Source: Prosthecobacter dejongeii (GTDB lineage Bacteria > Verrucomicrobiota > Verrucomicrobiia > Verrucomicrobiales > Verrucomicrobiaceae). Taken from it: a stretch of 64,000 nucleotides of DNA. A program made the translations under genes and the position numbers. Of this stretch, positions 1 through 7,608 are shown piece by piece. A model generated the notes under the pieces. The model ran no database searches. It had not been told where the DNA came from and worked only from the letters and a program-made list of their open reading frames with translations. The stretch is taken from contig NZ_JACHIF010000008.1 in NCBI RefSeq assembly GCF_014203045.1, positions 62,001 to 126,000 of the forward strand, written 5' to 3'. The stretch's first letter is position 1, and every line of letters begins with the position of its first letter.

Positions 1-2971
1 CCTGCACTTGCCATAATTCGTTTGGAAAGTCCGTCTCCACCGTGATGCTTTTGAAGAACGTCTCGTTGGCAATTTTTTCCACTTCATGAAGTAGGCTGCC
101 GATCTCAAGATCCAGGTGCTGGCCTTCCACTCCACGGGCGAAAGAAAGCACCTGCTTGACCATTTCAGATCCTCTGCGTGCACTCGCTTCGATGGTTGAA
201 AGGATGCTAAGCCGGCGACTATCCGTCTCATCCATCTGTAGGAGTTCGATGGACATCATGATGGGCGCGAGCACATTGTTTAAATCGTGAGAGATCCCTC
301 CGGCCAGAGTTCCAATGCTTTCCATGCGCTGAGCCCGGAGGAATTGCTGCTCGAGTTTTTTGCGATCACTCTGGTCTGTCATTCCCCCGATCATCCGGAT
401 TGCTTTGCCCTGAGTATCGTAAATGATGTGGCCACGATCCATCACGTCAGCATACTGTTCATCCTGCCGCCGAAAGCGATACTCTGCCGTCCAGGATTCT
501 TCGCCGCTATCAATGGCGTGGTGGATGCTGGCGATCGTGGCTTCTTTTTCCTCAGGGTGGATACGATCGTACCAGGACTGAATGGTGGGATCAATCTGGT
601 CACGCTGGTAACCAAAAAGGGTTTCAAATCCCTCATTCCACCAAATCATGTTTGTTTGGAGATTCCAATCCCAGATGGCGTCATTCGTGGCTTTAGAAAG
701 CATGCGAAACCGCTCTTCACTTTCCCGGATTTGTTCGTCTGCCAGTTTGCGTTCCGTGATGTCACGCATGGTTCCCACGATGCGCTCCACGCGCCCGCTT
801 TCATCTAAAACGGGCACGCCATGCTCATGTACCCAGCACTGGCTGCCGTCTGGGCGTGTGACACGGAACTCGACATTGGTGGCTTGGCCTGCAAGCTGAA
901 GTTCAAAGGCCTTTTCCGCGAAAGGCAGGTCTTCAGGGTGGATGTATTTGAGGTAAGAGAGTGGGTCGGCATACACGCTTTCACAGGATCTTCCCCAGAG
1001 CTGAGCATACGCTTGATTCGTGTAGAGTAGGCGTTTTTGAATGACATCGTAATTGTAAAAGATCTCTCCGATGTTTTCTGCCATCTCATGAAAGCTCCGT
1101 TGGGTTTCTTGCAGCGATGTCTCCGCTTGCAGGCGGTGTTCCTCTTGCATGCGGGCCTCAATCGCAAAGGAGATGTTGCTGGCGAGGGCCCCCAGTAGAG
1201 CCAGTTCTTCTTCCTGAAAGCACTCAGCGTGGTCTCCATACACTGTGTAAACCCCGGAGATTTTCCCACCAATTCTCAAAGGGAAAGCCGCACATGAGCG
1301 ATAACCGCGTCGCAGCGCTTCTTGGTGCCACGGCTTCGTCCCTGCTTCATGGGCAAGGTCATTGCTATATACGATGCGGTCTTCATGAAAGGCCTGAGTG
1401 GAGAGGCCCCCGCAAAGGACATCATCGCCTATGATCGTTCGATCAACGCTGTCTAAAAAACCTGCATCATGCCCATGTCTAGCTCGCACATCCAGGCGGG
1501 TGCCATCGATATTGACCATTCCGACCCAGGCCATTCGTAAGCCTCCTAACTCCGCCGCGATACGGCAGGCTTGCTCATAAAGTTCCTGGGTGCTCTGCAG
1601 GCGTACGATGGCTTGGTTGATACTGCTAGAAACTGCGTACAAGCGATTGAGCCGACGAATCTTATCCTCTGCTTGCTGGCGCTCAGTGATATCTTGAACG
1701 ATTCCGACCATTTTGGTGGGGCAGCCCGTCTTTTCATCATAAGAAACCTGGGCGGTTTCATAGAGGATTCGCATTTGCCCATCTGCGCGGCGAAAGCGAT
1801 GAACAATGGAGTAGGGCATTTTCTCCTGGATGGCTTTGGCCACAGCCAGGCGAATCGGTTCGTGGTCTTCTTCGGGGACCAAACTGAAGAATAGTTGGTT
1901 AGTCGGCTGGACTTCACCCAGAGAAAATCCCGCCATTCGGAACACCTCGTCAGACCATTTCAGGGTTCTCAATTCTTCATTTCCAATCGGGGTAAGATCC
2001 ATCTCCCAACTGCCAAATTGAGCGATACGCTGAGCCGTGGCCAGAGTGGCCTCGCTGGCACGTAGAGCCTGCTCGGCACGTTTATGTTCGGTGATGTCAG
2101 TATGGGTACCTACCACTCTCAGAGGATGACCCTGTGCATTTCTGGAGACCACTTTACCACGATCAAGAATCCATCGGTAACTGCCATCTTTGGCACGTAA
2201 GCGGTGCTCTGACACATAATGTGGAGTCGCACCCTCAAAATGCTTTTGCACTAATGCTAAAGTGGCTGCCCGATCTTCTGGATGCAGTCTGCTGGACCAT
2301 TCTTCGAGCCGGTTGCCAATTTCTGCCTGTGCATACCCGAGCATGCTACACCACAGGTCCGAGTAATACACCTCATCCGTTTCTGCATTCCAGTCCCAGA
2401 CTCCGAGATCGCTCCCCAAAAGAGCAAACTGCCAGCGTTCTTCACTCTCTTGCAGGGCGATTTCCGTTCGTTCTTGTTGGCGCTGTTGTCGCCGCAGTTG
2501 CAGTCGGGTCATCACATGCTCTCCCAGAACGGTTAAGATGTGTTTTTGAGACTCCGTCAATTCACGAGGGACCCAATCCACCACGCAAAGTGTTCCTAGT
2601 GTCTCACCTTCCGGGGTGATGAGTGGCGTGCCTGCATAGAAGCGAATTTTGGGTTCATTTAAAACCAGTGGATTATTGGAAAAGCGAGAATCTTTGAGGG
2701 TATCTGGAACCAGCAGCAACCCTTCATTTTCTAAAGCATAAGCGCAGATCTTGGCGGCACGGGGGATATGGTCCACGGCCAAGCCTACCTTCGATTTAAA
2801 CCACTGCCGGGTGCCATCCACCAGGGTGATGGTGGAGACGGGTGTCTGGCACAGATTGGCAGCCAGAGCTGTCAGCGCATCAAATTCAGGTTCTGCAGGG
2901 GTATCGAGAATCGCATAATCATGGAGAACTTTTAGGCGCTGGGCTTCATTAACGGGATATTGAGCCTTCAT
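1..2971 (-). CDS. Multi-PAS/GAF sensor histidine kinase (3' end off the window)
   Basis: Two-component sensor kinase, predicted soluble: no signal peptide or membrane segment is visible in the 990 residues present. Domain order as read: GAF about 20-155, PAS about 175-295 (ends in a TDITE motif), PAS about 305-430 (QDITE), GAF about 455-605, PAS about 625-740 (RDITE), PAS about 750-870, then a HisKA dimerisation region from about 880. The H-box GGISHDLNN places the phosphoacceptor at His895. The ATPase domain, and any receiver domain, would lie left of base 1. Start is the ATG at 2969-2971, giving MKAQYPVNEAQRL, a usual opening for GAF-first kinases. The ligands and the partner regulator cannot be told from here. 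The HisKA type is typical of large hybrid kinases, but the hybrid nature is inference. Confidence 0.9.
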   Translation of the reverse strand, partial: MKAQYPVNEAQRLKVLHDYAILDTPAEPEFDALTALAANLCQTPVSTITLVDGTRQWFKSKVGLAVDHIPRAAKICAYALENEGLLLVPDTLKDSRFSNNPLVLNEPKIRFYAGTPLITPEGETLGTLCVVDWVPRELTESQKHILTVLGEHVMTRLQLRRQQRQQERTEIALQESEERWQFALLGSDLGVWDWNAETDEVYYSDLWCSMLGYAQAEIGNRLEEWSSRLHPEDRAATLALVQKHFEGATPHYVSEHRLRAKDGSYRWILDRGKVVSRNAQGHPLRVVGTHTDITEHKRAEQALRASEATLATAQRIAQFGSWEMDLTPIGNEELRTLKWSDEVFRMAGFSLGEVQPTNQLFFSLVPEEDHEPIRLAVAKAIQEKMPYSIVHRFRRADGQMRILYETAQVSYDEKTGCPTKMVGIVQDITERQQAEDKIRRLNRLYAVSSSINQAIVRLQSTQELYEQACRIAAELGGLRMAWVGMVNIDGTRLDVRARHGHDAGFLDSVDRTIIGDDVLCGGLSTQAFHEDRIVYSNDLAHEAGTKPWHQEALRRGYRSCAAFPLRIGGKISGVYTVYGDHAECFQEEELALLGALASNISFAIEARMQEEHRLQAETSLQETQRSFHEMAENIGEIFYNYDVIQKRLLYTNQAYAQLWGRSCESVYADPLSYLKYIHPEDLPFAEKAFELQLAGQATNVEFRVTRPDGSQCWVHEHGVPVLDESGRVERIVGTMRDITERKLADEQIRESEERFRMLSKATNDAIWDWNLQTNMIWWNEGFETLFGYQRDQIDPTIQSWYDRIHPEEKEATIASIHHAIDSGEESWTAEYRFRRQDEQYADVMDRGHIIYDTQGKAIRMIGGMTDQSDRKKLEQQFLRAQRMESIGTLAGGISHDLNNVLAPIMMSIELLQMDETDSRRLSILSTIEASARRGSEMVKQVLSFARGVEGQHLDLEIGSLLHEVEKIANETFFKSITVETDFPNELWQVQ

Positions 2972-3334
2972 GAGAGCGATGGGGGGAGCTGGAAAACGAA
3001 GCGATAAATGGAGTGTCCGAGCGTGGAAACTTCGCAAAACCATTGGGCCAAGTCCGTGGCAAAAGGGCCTGAATCGCTTCCGTTTCTCTCAGCATTGAGA
3101 GACTTAGCCAGTTTAACCCGCTTTTTGCATCCTTTTTCGGTATCTAAAAAGTATGATTTTTTTCAGCTCCTAAGATTTTGAAGTGCGTTTAAAGCTTAGC
3201 AAAAGGACGCGAAACCGTGCTTCAGCCCACATAAAACCAAGATCCCTCTTGCTTCACCGACTGCTTACAGTCATAGAAAGAGACCGGAAGGCGACTTCAT
3301 TTGCGATTCTTTGTGAATAAGACCGAGTTTCCGT

Positions 3335-3362
3335 TTGACACTTCGCGGGAAACTTTTACTCT
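3335..3362 (+). promoter_or_regulatory. Candidate sigma-70 promoter for rplM-rpsI
   Basis: A perfect -35 TTGACA lies at 3335-3340. After a 16-base spacer, TACTCT at 3357-3362 is the best -10. This leaves a leader of about 55 bases before the rplM ATG. It is the only convincing promoter-like element in the 452-base gap 2972-3423, which separates this operon from the divergent kinase gene. I see no RNA gene or open frame of note in the rest of that gap. The -10 match is weak, so the exact hexamer is uncertain. Confidence 0.4.
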
Positions 3363-3423
3363 CGCGGCCCTCATTTTAACGCGGCGGCTCGTTGCCACTC
3401 ACCGCGCTTTTCTCAAGAACCTT

Positions 3424-3858
3424 ATGAAGACATTCTCTGCCAAAGCCGAAGACATGAACCGCCAATGGTGGGTCATTGATGCCAAGGACAAAGTCCTGGG
3501 CCAGGTCGCCGTGGCTGCCGCTAACCTCATTCGCGGCAAGACCCGCCCTACCTTCACCCCCCACGTGGACACGGGTGATTTCGTCGTCGTCATCAATGCA
3601 GATAAAGTCCGCGTGACTGGCAAAAAAGAGCAGCAGAAGACCTACACCAGCAAGCGTGGTGGCTTCATCGGTAACCAGAAAGTGGAGACCGTGGAAAAAG
3701 TCCGTCAGCGTCGCCCTGAGCTTCTCGTTCACCGCGCTGTGAAAGGCATGGTTCCTCATAACCGCCTGGGCAATGCCATCATCACCAAGCTCAAAGTGTA
3801 CGCTGGTGAAGAGCATCCTCACGTGGCACAGAACCCGAAGGCTTTCTCCGTCGCCTAA
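3424..3858 (+). CDS. rplM: 50S ribosomal protein L13
   Basis: Large-subunit ribosomal protein L13, 144 residues, a normal length. Recognisable segments are WWVIDAKDKVLGQVA near the N-terminus, GDFVVVINADKV in the middle and the RAVKGMVPHNRLG block. The ATG at 3424 gives MKTFSAKAEDMNRQWW, the standard bacterial opening; the frame is open upstream but that extension is not protein-like. rpsI follows 22 bases downstream, the conserved bacterial rplM-rpsI arrangement, and the two share a terminator at 4311. Confidence 0.97.
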   Translation: MKTFSAKAEDMNRQWWVIDAKDKVLGQVAVAAANLIRGKTRPTFTPHVDTGDFVVVINADKVRVTGKKEQQKTYTSKRGGFIGNQKVETVEKVRQRRPELLVHRAVKGMVPHNRLGNAIITKLKVYAGEEHPHVAQNPKAFSVA

Positions 3859-3880
3859 TTTTTTCTTTAGATCACGTTTC

Positions 3881-4273
3881 ATGAGCAAGCCCATCACCAA
3901 TGCCACTGGCCGCCGCAAGACCGCCATCGCCCGCGTGCACATCCTGGCCGGTTCCGGTTCTATCACCGTCAACGGTCGCGACTTTGAGGAGTATTTCCCA
4001 ACCGTCGCCCTTCAGAACCAGATTCTGACCCCTCTGGCCCTGACGAATACCCGTCAGCAGTATGATTTCAATGTCAATGCCTGTGGTGGTGGTATCACCG
4101 GTCAGGTCGGTGCTGTAAAGCTTGGCATTTCCCGTGCTCTGATCACCGTGAATCCTGAACATCGCGGTGTTCTCAAAAAAGCAGGCCTGCTGACCCGTGA
4201 TTCCCGCGCTAAAGAGCGTAAGAAGCCAGGTCGCCCAGGTGCCCGCAAGCGTTTCCAGTTCTCCAAGCGTTAA
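3881..4273 (+). CDS. rpsI: 30S ribosomal protein S9
   Basis: Small-subunit protein S9, 130 residues, of normal length. It opens with the family ATGRRKTAIARV motif. It contains GGGITGQVGAVKLGISRAL and ends in the basic KKPGRPGARKRFQFSKR tail, whose terminal Lys-Arg reaches the ribosomal P site in characterised S9. It is co-transcribed with rplM and followed by an intrinsic terminator 37 bases after its stop. Confidence 0.97.
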   Translation: MSKPITNATGRRKTAIARVHILAGSGSITVNGRDFEEYFPTVALQNQILTPLALTNTRQQYDFNVNACGGGITGQVGAVKLGISRALITVNPEHRGVLKKAGLLTRDSRAKERKKPGRPGARKRFQFSKR

Positions 4274-4310
4274 TCGCTGGTTATTCTTGGTTCCGTTGGT
4301 TGTTTTCAAA

Positions 4311-4338
4311 AGCCCCGCTTCTCGGCGGGGCTTTTTTT
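4311..4338 (+). terminator. Rho-independent terminator of rplM-rpsI
   Basis: Perfect 8-bp stem AGCCCCGC / GCGGGGCT (4311-4318 with 4325-4332), a 6-base loop, then seven T residues ending at 4338. It sits just after rpsI and before the unrelated propeller gene. Confidence 0.93.
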
Positions 4339-4406
4339 CGGTATCTGCCTACCCTTTACAAAGCTCTGTTGCCAGATGTCCTCGGTCGAACGTTAATCAT
4401 TCTTAT

Positions 4407-5612
4407 ATGAAGGCTCCCTCGCTTTTCCCTCGCCTGTTTTTGATTGCCAGTGTTTCCACGGCTGCTTGGGCGGCTGATTGGCCTATCTGGCGTGGCCCTA
4501 CCTTTGATGGGATCACTGCTGAAAAGGAGTGGCAATTGAAGGCGGATCCCAAAGTCGTTTGGGAGGCTGAGGTGGGCTTAGGATTTTCCTCTTTCGTGGT
4601 TTCACAGGGGAAAGTGCTCACCACTGGCCATGCCGAGGAACAAGACACGATTTATTGTTTTGACGCGAAGACTGGCAAAGAACTTTGGAAACACAGCTAC
4701 GCAGCTGATTTGGGTGATAAGTATTATGAAGGTGGAACCTCAGCGACTCCCACCTTCGATGGCGATAAAATTTATCACCTCAGCCGTTGGGGAGATCTCT
4801 TTTGCTTGGAGGCCGTGACTGGTAAAGTGGTCTGGGAAAAAAACGTCCAGAAAGAGACCGATGCCAATATTCCTGACTGGGGTTTTGCAGGTGCGCCGCT
4901 GGTGCAGGACAATCTGCTCCTTCTGAATGTGGGTAAAGCTGGCATGGCGGTCGAAAAAGCGACGGGCAAGACCCTCTGGAAAAGTGAAGTGGACAATGCA
5001 GGATACTCGACCCCGTATCCCATCTCCCATGCAGGCAAAAAACTGGCCGTGATTGGCTCTGGAGATGTCTACATCGCCGTGGATGTAAAAAGTGGCCAGC
5101 AGGTCTGGTCCTTCAAATGGAACACCCGTTATGGTGTGAATGCAGCGGATCCCATTCTTGTCGGAGATAATCTTTTCATTTCCACGGGGTATAACAAAGG
5201 ATGTGCTCTTTTGAAACTGGGGGAAGGGGAGCCGCAGAAAGTTTGGGAGAATAAGGCTCTCAAAAACATGTTTAATTCCAGCATCATCCTGGATGGCCAT
5301 ATTTACGGCATTGATGGAGACCACAACAGTCGCTGCGCCATGAAGTGTGTGCGCCTCAGCGATGGGCAGGAAATGTGGGCAGAGAAGGAAGTTGGTTTTG
5401 CCTCGCTCACCGCCAGTGTAGATGGCCGCCTGCTCGTTCTTACTGCCAAGGGTGAACTCATTGAAGTCAAAGCAAGTCCTGGGAAGTACATCGAGAACTC
5501 TCGCGCTCAAATCCTCAACGGGAAGTGCTGGAGCACGCCTGTCTTAGCCAATGGCCTCCTTTATGCTCGTAATTCTGAAGGTCATGTGGTCTGCCTAGAG
5601 CTCGGAAAATAA
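4407..5612 (+). CDS. Secreted PQQ-like beta-propeller repeat protein
   Basis: A 401-residue exported protein. The ATG at 4407 gives a signal peptide (residues 1-22, ending AAWA) directly before ADWPIWRGP, the WRG motif with which this Verrucomicrobia/Planctomycetes family begins. At least six blade motifs of the form K-x-x-W follow (KELWKHS, KVVWEKN, KTLWKSE, QQVWSFK, QKVWENK, QEMWAEK), as in the outer-membrane assembly protein BamB and quinoprotein dehydrogenases. No catalytic cofactor site can be assigned, so PQQ binding should not be assumed. It is probably a periplasmic or surface scaffold. It is monocistronic between the rpsI terminator and the GcvH-like gene. Confidence 0.88.
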   Translation: MKAPSLFPRLFLIASVSTAAWAADWPIWRGPTFDGITAEKEWQLKADPKVVWEAEVGLGFSSFVVSQGKVLTTGHAEEQDTIYCFDAKTGKELWKHSYAADLGDKYYEGGTSATPTFDGDKIYHLSRWGDLFCLEAVTGKVVWEKNVQKETDANIPDWGFAGAPLVQDNLLLLNVGKAGMAVEKATGKTLWKSEVDNAGYSTPYPISHAGKKLAVIGSGDVYIAVDVKSGQQVWSFKWNTRYGVNAADPILVGDNLFISTGYNKGCALLKLGEGEPQKVWENKALKNMFNSSIILDGHIYGIDGDHNSRCAMKCVRLSDGQEMWAEKEVGFASLTASVDGRLLVLTAKGELIEVKASPGKYIENSRAQILNGKCWSTPVLANGLLYARNSEGHVVCLELGK

Positions 5613-5729
5613 AGGGTACTAGTGGGATGTTCGCCTTGGAAATCTCATCGCGATTTCGCTCCGTTTTTCTGAAATACTTTTGACCGCTACCATAGACGGC
5701 ACGCTTTCGTTCCGTTTTCTGCCGCTCGC

Positions 5730-6209
5730 ATGTCTCTCCCGACCGTTCGATTCAAACACGCCCGTTTCTCAGCACGTTTTCCTGAGAGTTATCGTTATTC
5801 GAGATCGCATTATTGGATGGCTCCCGTCGAGGGCGAATCTGGTCTTTGGCGCGTAGGATTCACCAAGTTCGCCACTCGCATGTTGGGTGAGCTGGTGGAC
5901 TGTGAATGGCCCACCCAGGAGGGGGATTTCATCGAGCCGGGGAAAAATATCGGCTGGGTCGAAGGATTCAAGGCTGCCTCAGATGTTTATGCCGTTATGC
6001 AGGGGCAATTTGCAGGCGGAAATCCCTACTTGAAGCAGGATGCTTGTGTGGTGCGCACGGATCCTTATGAAGTGGGTTGGCTATATGCTGTGCGGGGTGA
6101 GCCGGAGGCGGATCATCTGGATGTGCATGGGTACATCGAGTACCTCTCCGGCATCATTCAGCGGATGGCTGAAGAAGGCCACGGAGAGGAAGGCGCTGCG
6201 GAGGACTGA
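5730..6209 (+). CDS. Glycine cleavage H-like (lipoyl-domain) protein
   Basis: A 159-residue protein with a GcvH/lipoyl-type core. The run GLWRVGFTKFATRMLGELVDCEWP matches the H-protein strand pattern (usually VGIT..A...LGD). The segment WVEGFKAASDVYAVMQG aligns with the lipoylation loop (usually ESVKAxSD), with the acceptor lysine kept and the usual Glu-Ser replaced by Glu-Gly-Phe. It has an N-terminal extension of about 30 residues and an acidic C-terminal tail. No gcvT or gcvP lies nearby; it is followed convergently by argA. It may be a stand-alone lipoyl carrier rather than the glycine-decarboxylase subunit. Confidence 0.75.
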   Translation: MSLPTVRFKHARFSARFPESYRYSRSHYWMAPVEGESGLWRVGFTKFATRMLGELVDCEWPTQEGDFIEPGKNIGWVEGFKAASDVYAVMQGQFAGGNPYLKQDACVVRTDPYEVGWLYAVRGEPEADHLDVHGYIEYLSGIIQRMAEEGHGEEGAAED

Positions 6210-6219
6210 ACTCCTGAAA

Positions 6220-7536
6220 TCACTTCAGGGACTTCATTAACACTTTAGAATTACGACCGCTTTTGTCATACTTCATGCGCCTTGGGGCAGGGAGTGAGTC
6301 GGGTGTGGTGACCTCAAAGCCCATCTTTTCTTCAAAAAAGCGAAAGGCTTGAGTGCTCAGCGCGACCAAAACATCGCAACCACGCTGGCGGGCGATCTCT
6401 TCGGCGTAGGCTACCAGTTTCTGCCCATGACCGCGGTTCTTATGGCTGCGCCGCACAAAGAGGCAGGCCAGTTCGGCGATCTTTTTGCCCCCTTCATCGT
6501 AGCTATGAACGGCTACAGAACCGATGGGGTTCTCATCCACTTCGAGGACAAAGAAGTCCTGGATCTTGGCTAAGATTTCTTCCCGAGTACGTGGCACCAG
6601 GGCTGCATCATCCATGGACTGTTGCATTAGAGATAATAGCGCGGGCACGTCTTGAGCATAGGCCTTGCGGATCTGTTGGTAGTCATCGGCATGGATCATG
6701 GTGCCCACCCCTTCATTGCTGAAAAGCTCGGACAACAAGGCTTCATCCTGGCTGCCGTCCACGATGTGAACGCGGGGCACACCTTCCTGGCAGGCTAGGG
6801 CCGCGTAACGCAGTTTGGAAAGGAGATTTACATCATGACGTGGGTCTTTGCTGCGGTAGATCTCCCTTGCGTCGGCCACGGAAATTTGGGCTAGGCGAGT
6901 GCCATCGGGTGCTGTCAGGCCGGCTTCAGAAACAAAAATGACCTTGGCGGCCCGGAGGGCGATGGCTACCTCCACGGCCACGGCATCGGAGTTTAGGCGC
7001 AGGGTGGTGCCTCGGCTATCATAACCTAACGGAGGCAGAACGGGGATGATATCTGCTTTCAGCAAGGCGGTCAGTGTTTCCGTATCCACGCGCTCGATTC
7101 GTCCCGTGAATTCCTGATCGATTCCATTGATGACGCCGGCGGGATGGACGGCGAGTGCATTGGAAACGGCCACGGGCATTTCCAGTGCGGTGAGGTCTGC
7201 CATCAGTGCGCTGGTCTGGCGGGTGATGGAGTCCACAGCCACTTCGAGAGTGGCTGCATCAGTGCGGCCCATGCCATCGTCACTGCTTAGGGTCACTCCT
7301 CTCAGGTTGGCTAGATAGCGCAATTGCGCACGCGCGCCAAAAATGAGTACCACTTCAATGTTCAGTGACTGCAACACAGCCACATCCTGAAGCAGACTGG
7401 CAAAGCCGGGTTGATGCATCAGAGCACCATCAATCGCGATCACAAAGACTCTCTGCCGGAACTGCGGCACATAACGGAGGATGCCGCGCAAATCTTCAAA
7501 GCGCGGGGCGGGTTTGGTCTGGTCGTTCTCTGCCAC
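6220..7536 (-). CDS. argA: Amino-acid N-acetyltransferase (N-acetylglutamate synthase, ArgA type)
   Basis: Makes N-acetylglutamate from glutamate and acetyl-CoA, the first step of arginine synthesis, in the cytosol. The N-terminal amino-acid-kinase domain (about residues 15-280) includes DLRGILRYVPQFR, VFVIAIDGAL and the LRLNSDAVAVEVAIAL segment. A C-terminal GNAT domain follows (about 285-438), with NRGHGQ as the acetyl-CoA loop. This fusion and length match bacterial ArgA. The start is uncertain: the GTG at 7536 gives VAENDQTKPAPRFEDLRG, and an in-frame TTG at 7569 adds 11 residues just after a stop codon. No other arg gene lies in the window. Confidence 0.88.
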   Translation of the reverse strand: MAENDQTKPAPRFEDLRGILRYVPQFRQRVFVIAIDGALMHQPGFASLLQDVAVLQSLNIEVVLIFGARAQLRYLANLRGVTLSSDDGMGRTDAATLEVAVDSITRQTSALMADLTALEMPVAVSNALAVHPAGVINGIDQEFTGRIERVDTETLTALLKADIIPVLPPLGYDSRGTTLRLNSDAVAVEVAIALRAAKVIFVSEAGLTAPDGTRLAQISVADAREIYRSKDPRHDVNLLSKLRYAALACQEGVPRVHIVDGSQDEALLSELFSNEGVGTMIHADDYQQIRKAYAQDVPALLSLMQQSMDDAALVPRTREEILAKIQDFFVLEVDENPIGSVAVHSYDEGGKKIAELACLFVRRSHKNRGHGQKLVAYAEEIARQRGCDVLVALSTQAFRFFEEKMGFEVTTPDSLPAPRRMKYDKSGRNSKVLMKSLK

Positions 7537-7608
7537 CCAACAGTCTCGCGCAAACGCACGTCTCTGCAAGGATCAAGGGGCCACAGCGATGGCTCCAAGG
7601 TTTTTTTC

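Noticed and set aside
4740..5510. Open frame of 256 codons opposite the PQQ propeller gene
   Set aside because: It is antisense to a signal-peptide-bearing repeat protein and shows no domain or start signal of its own.
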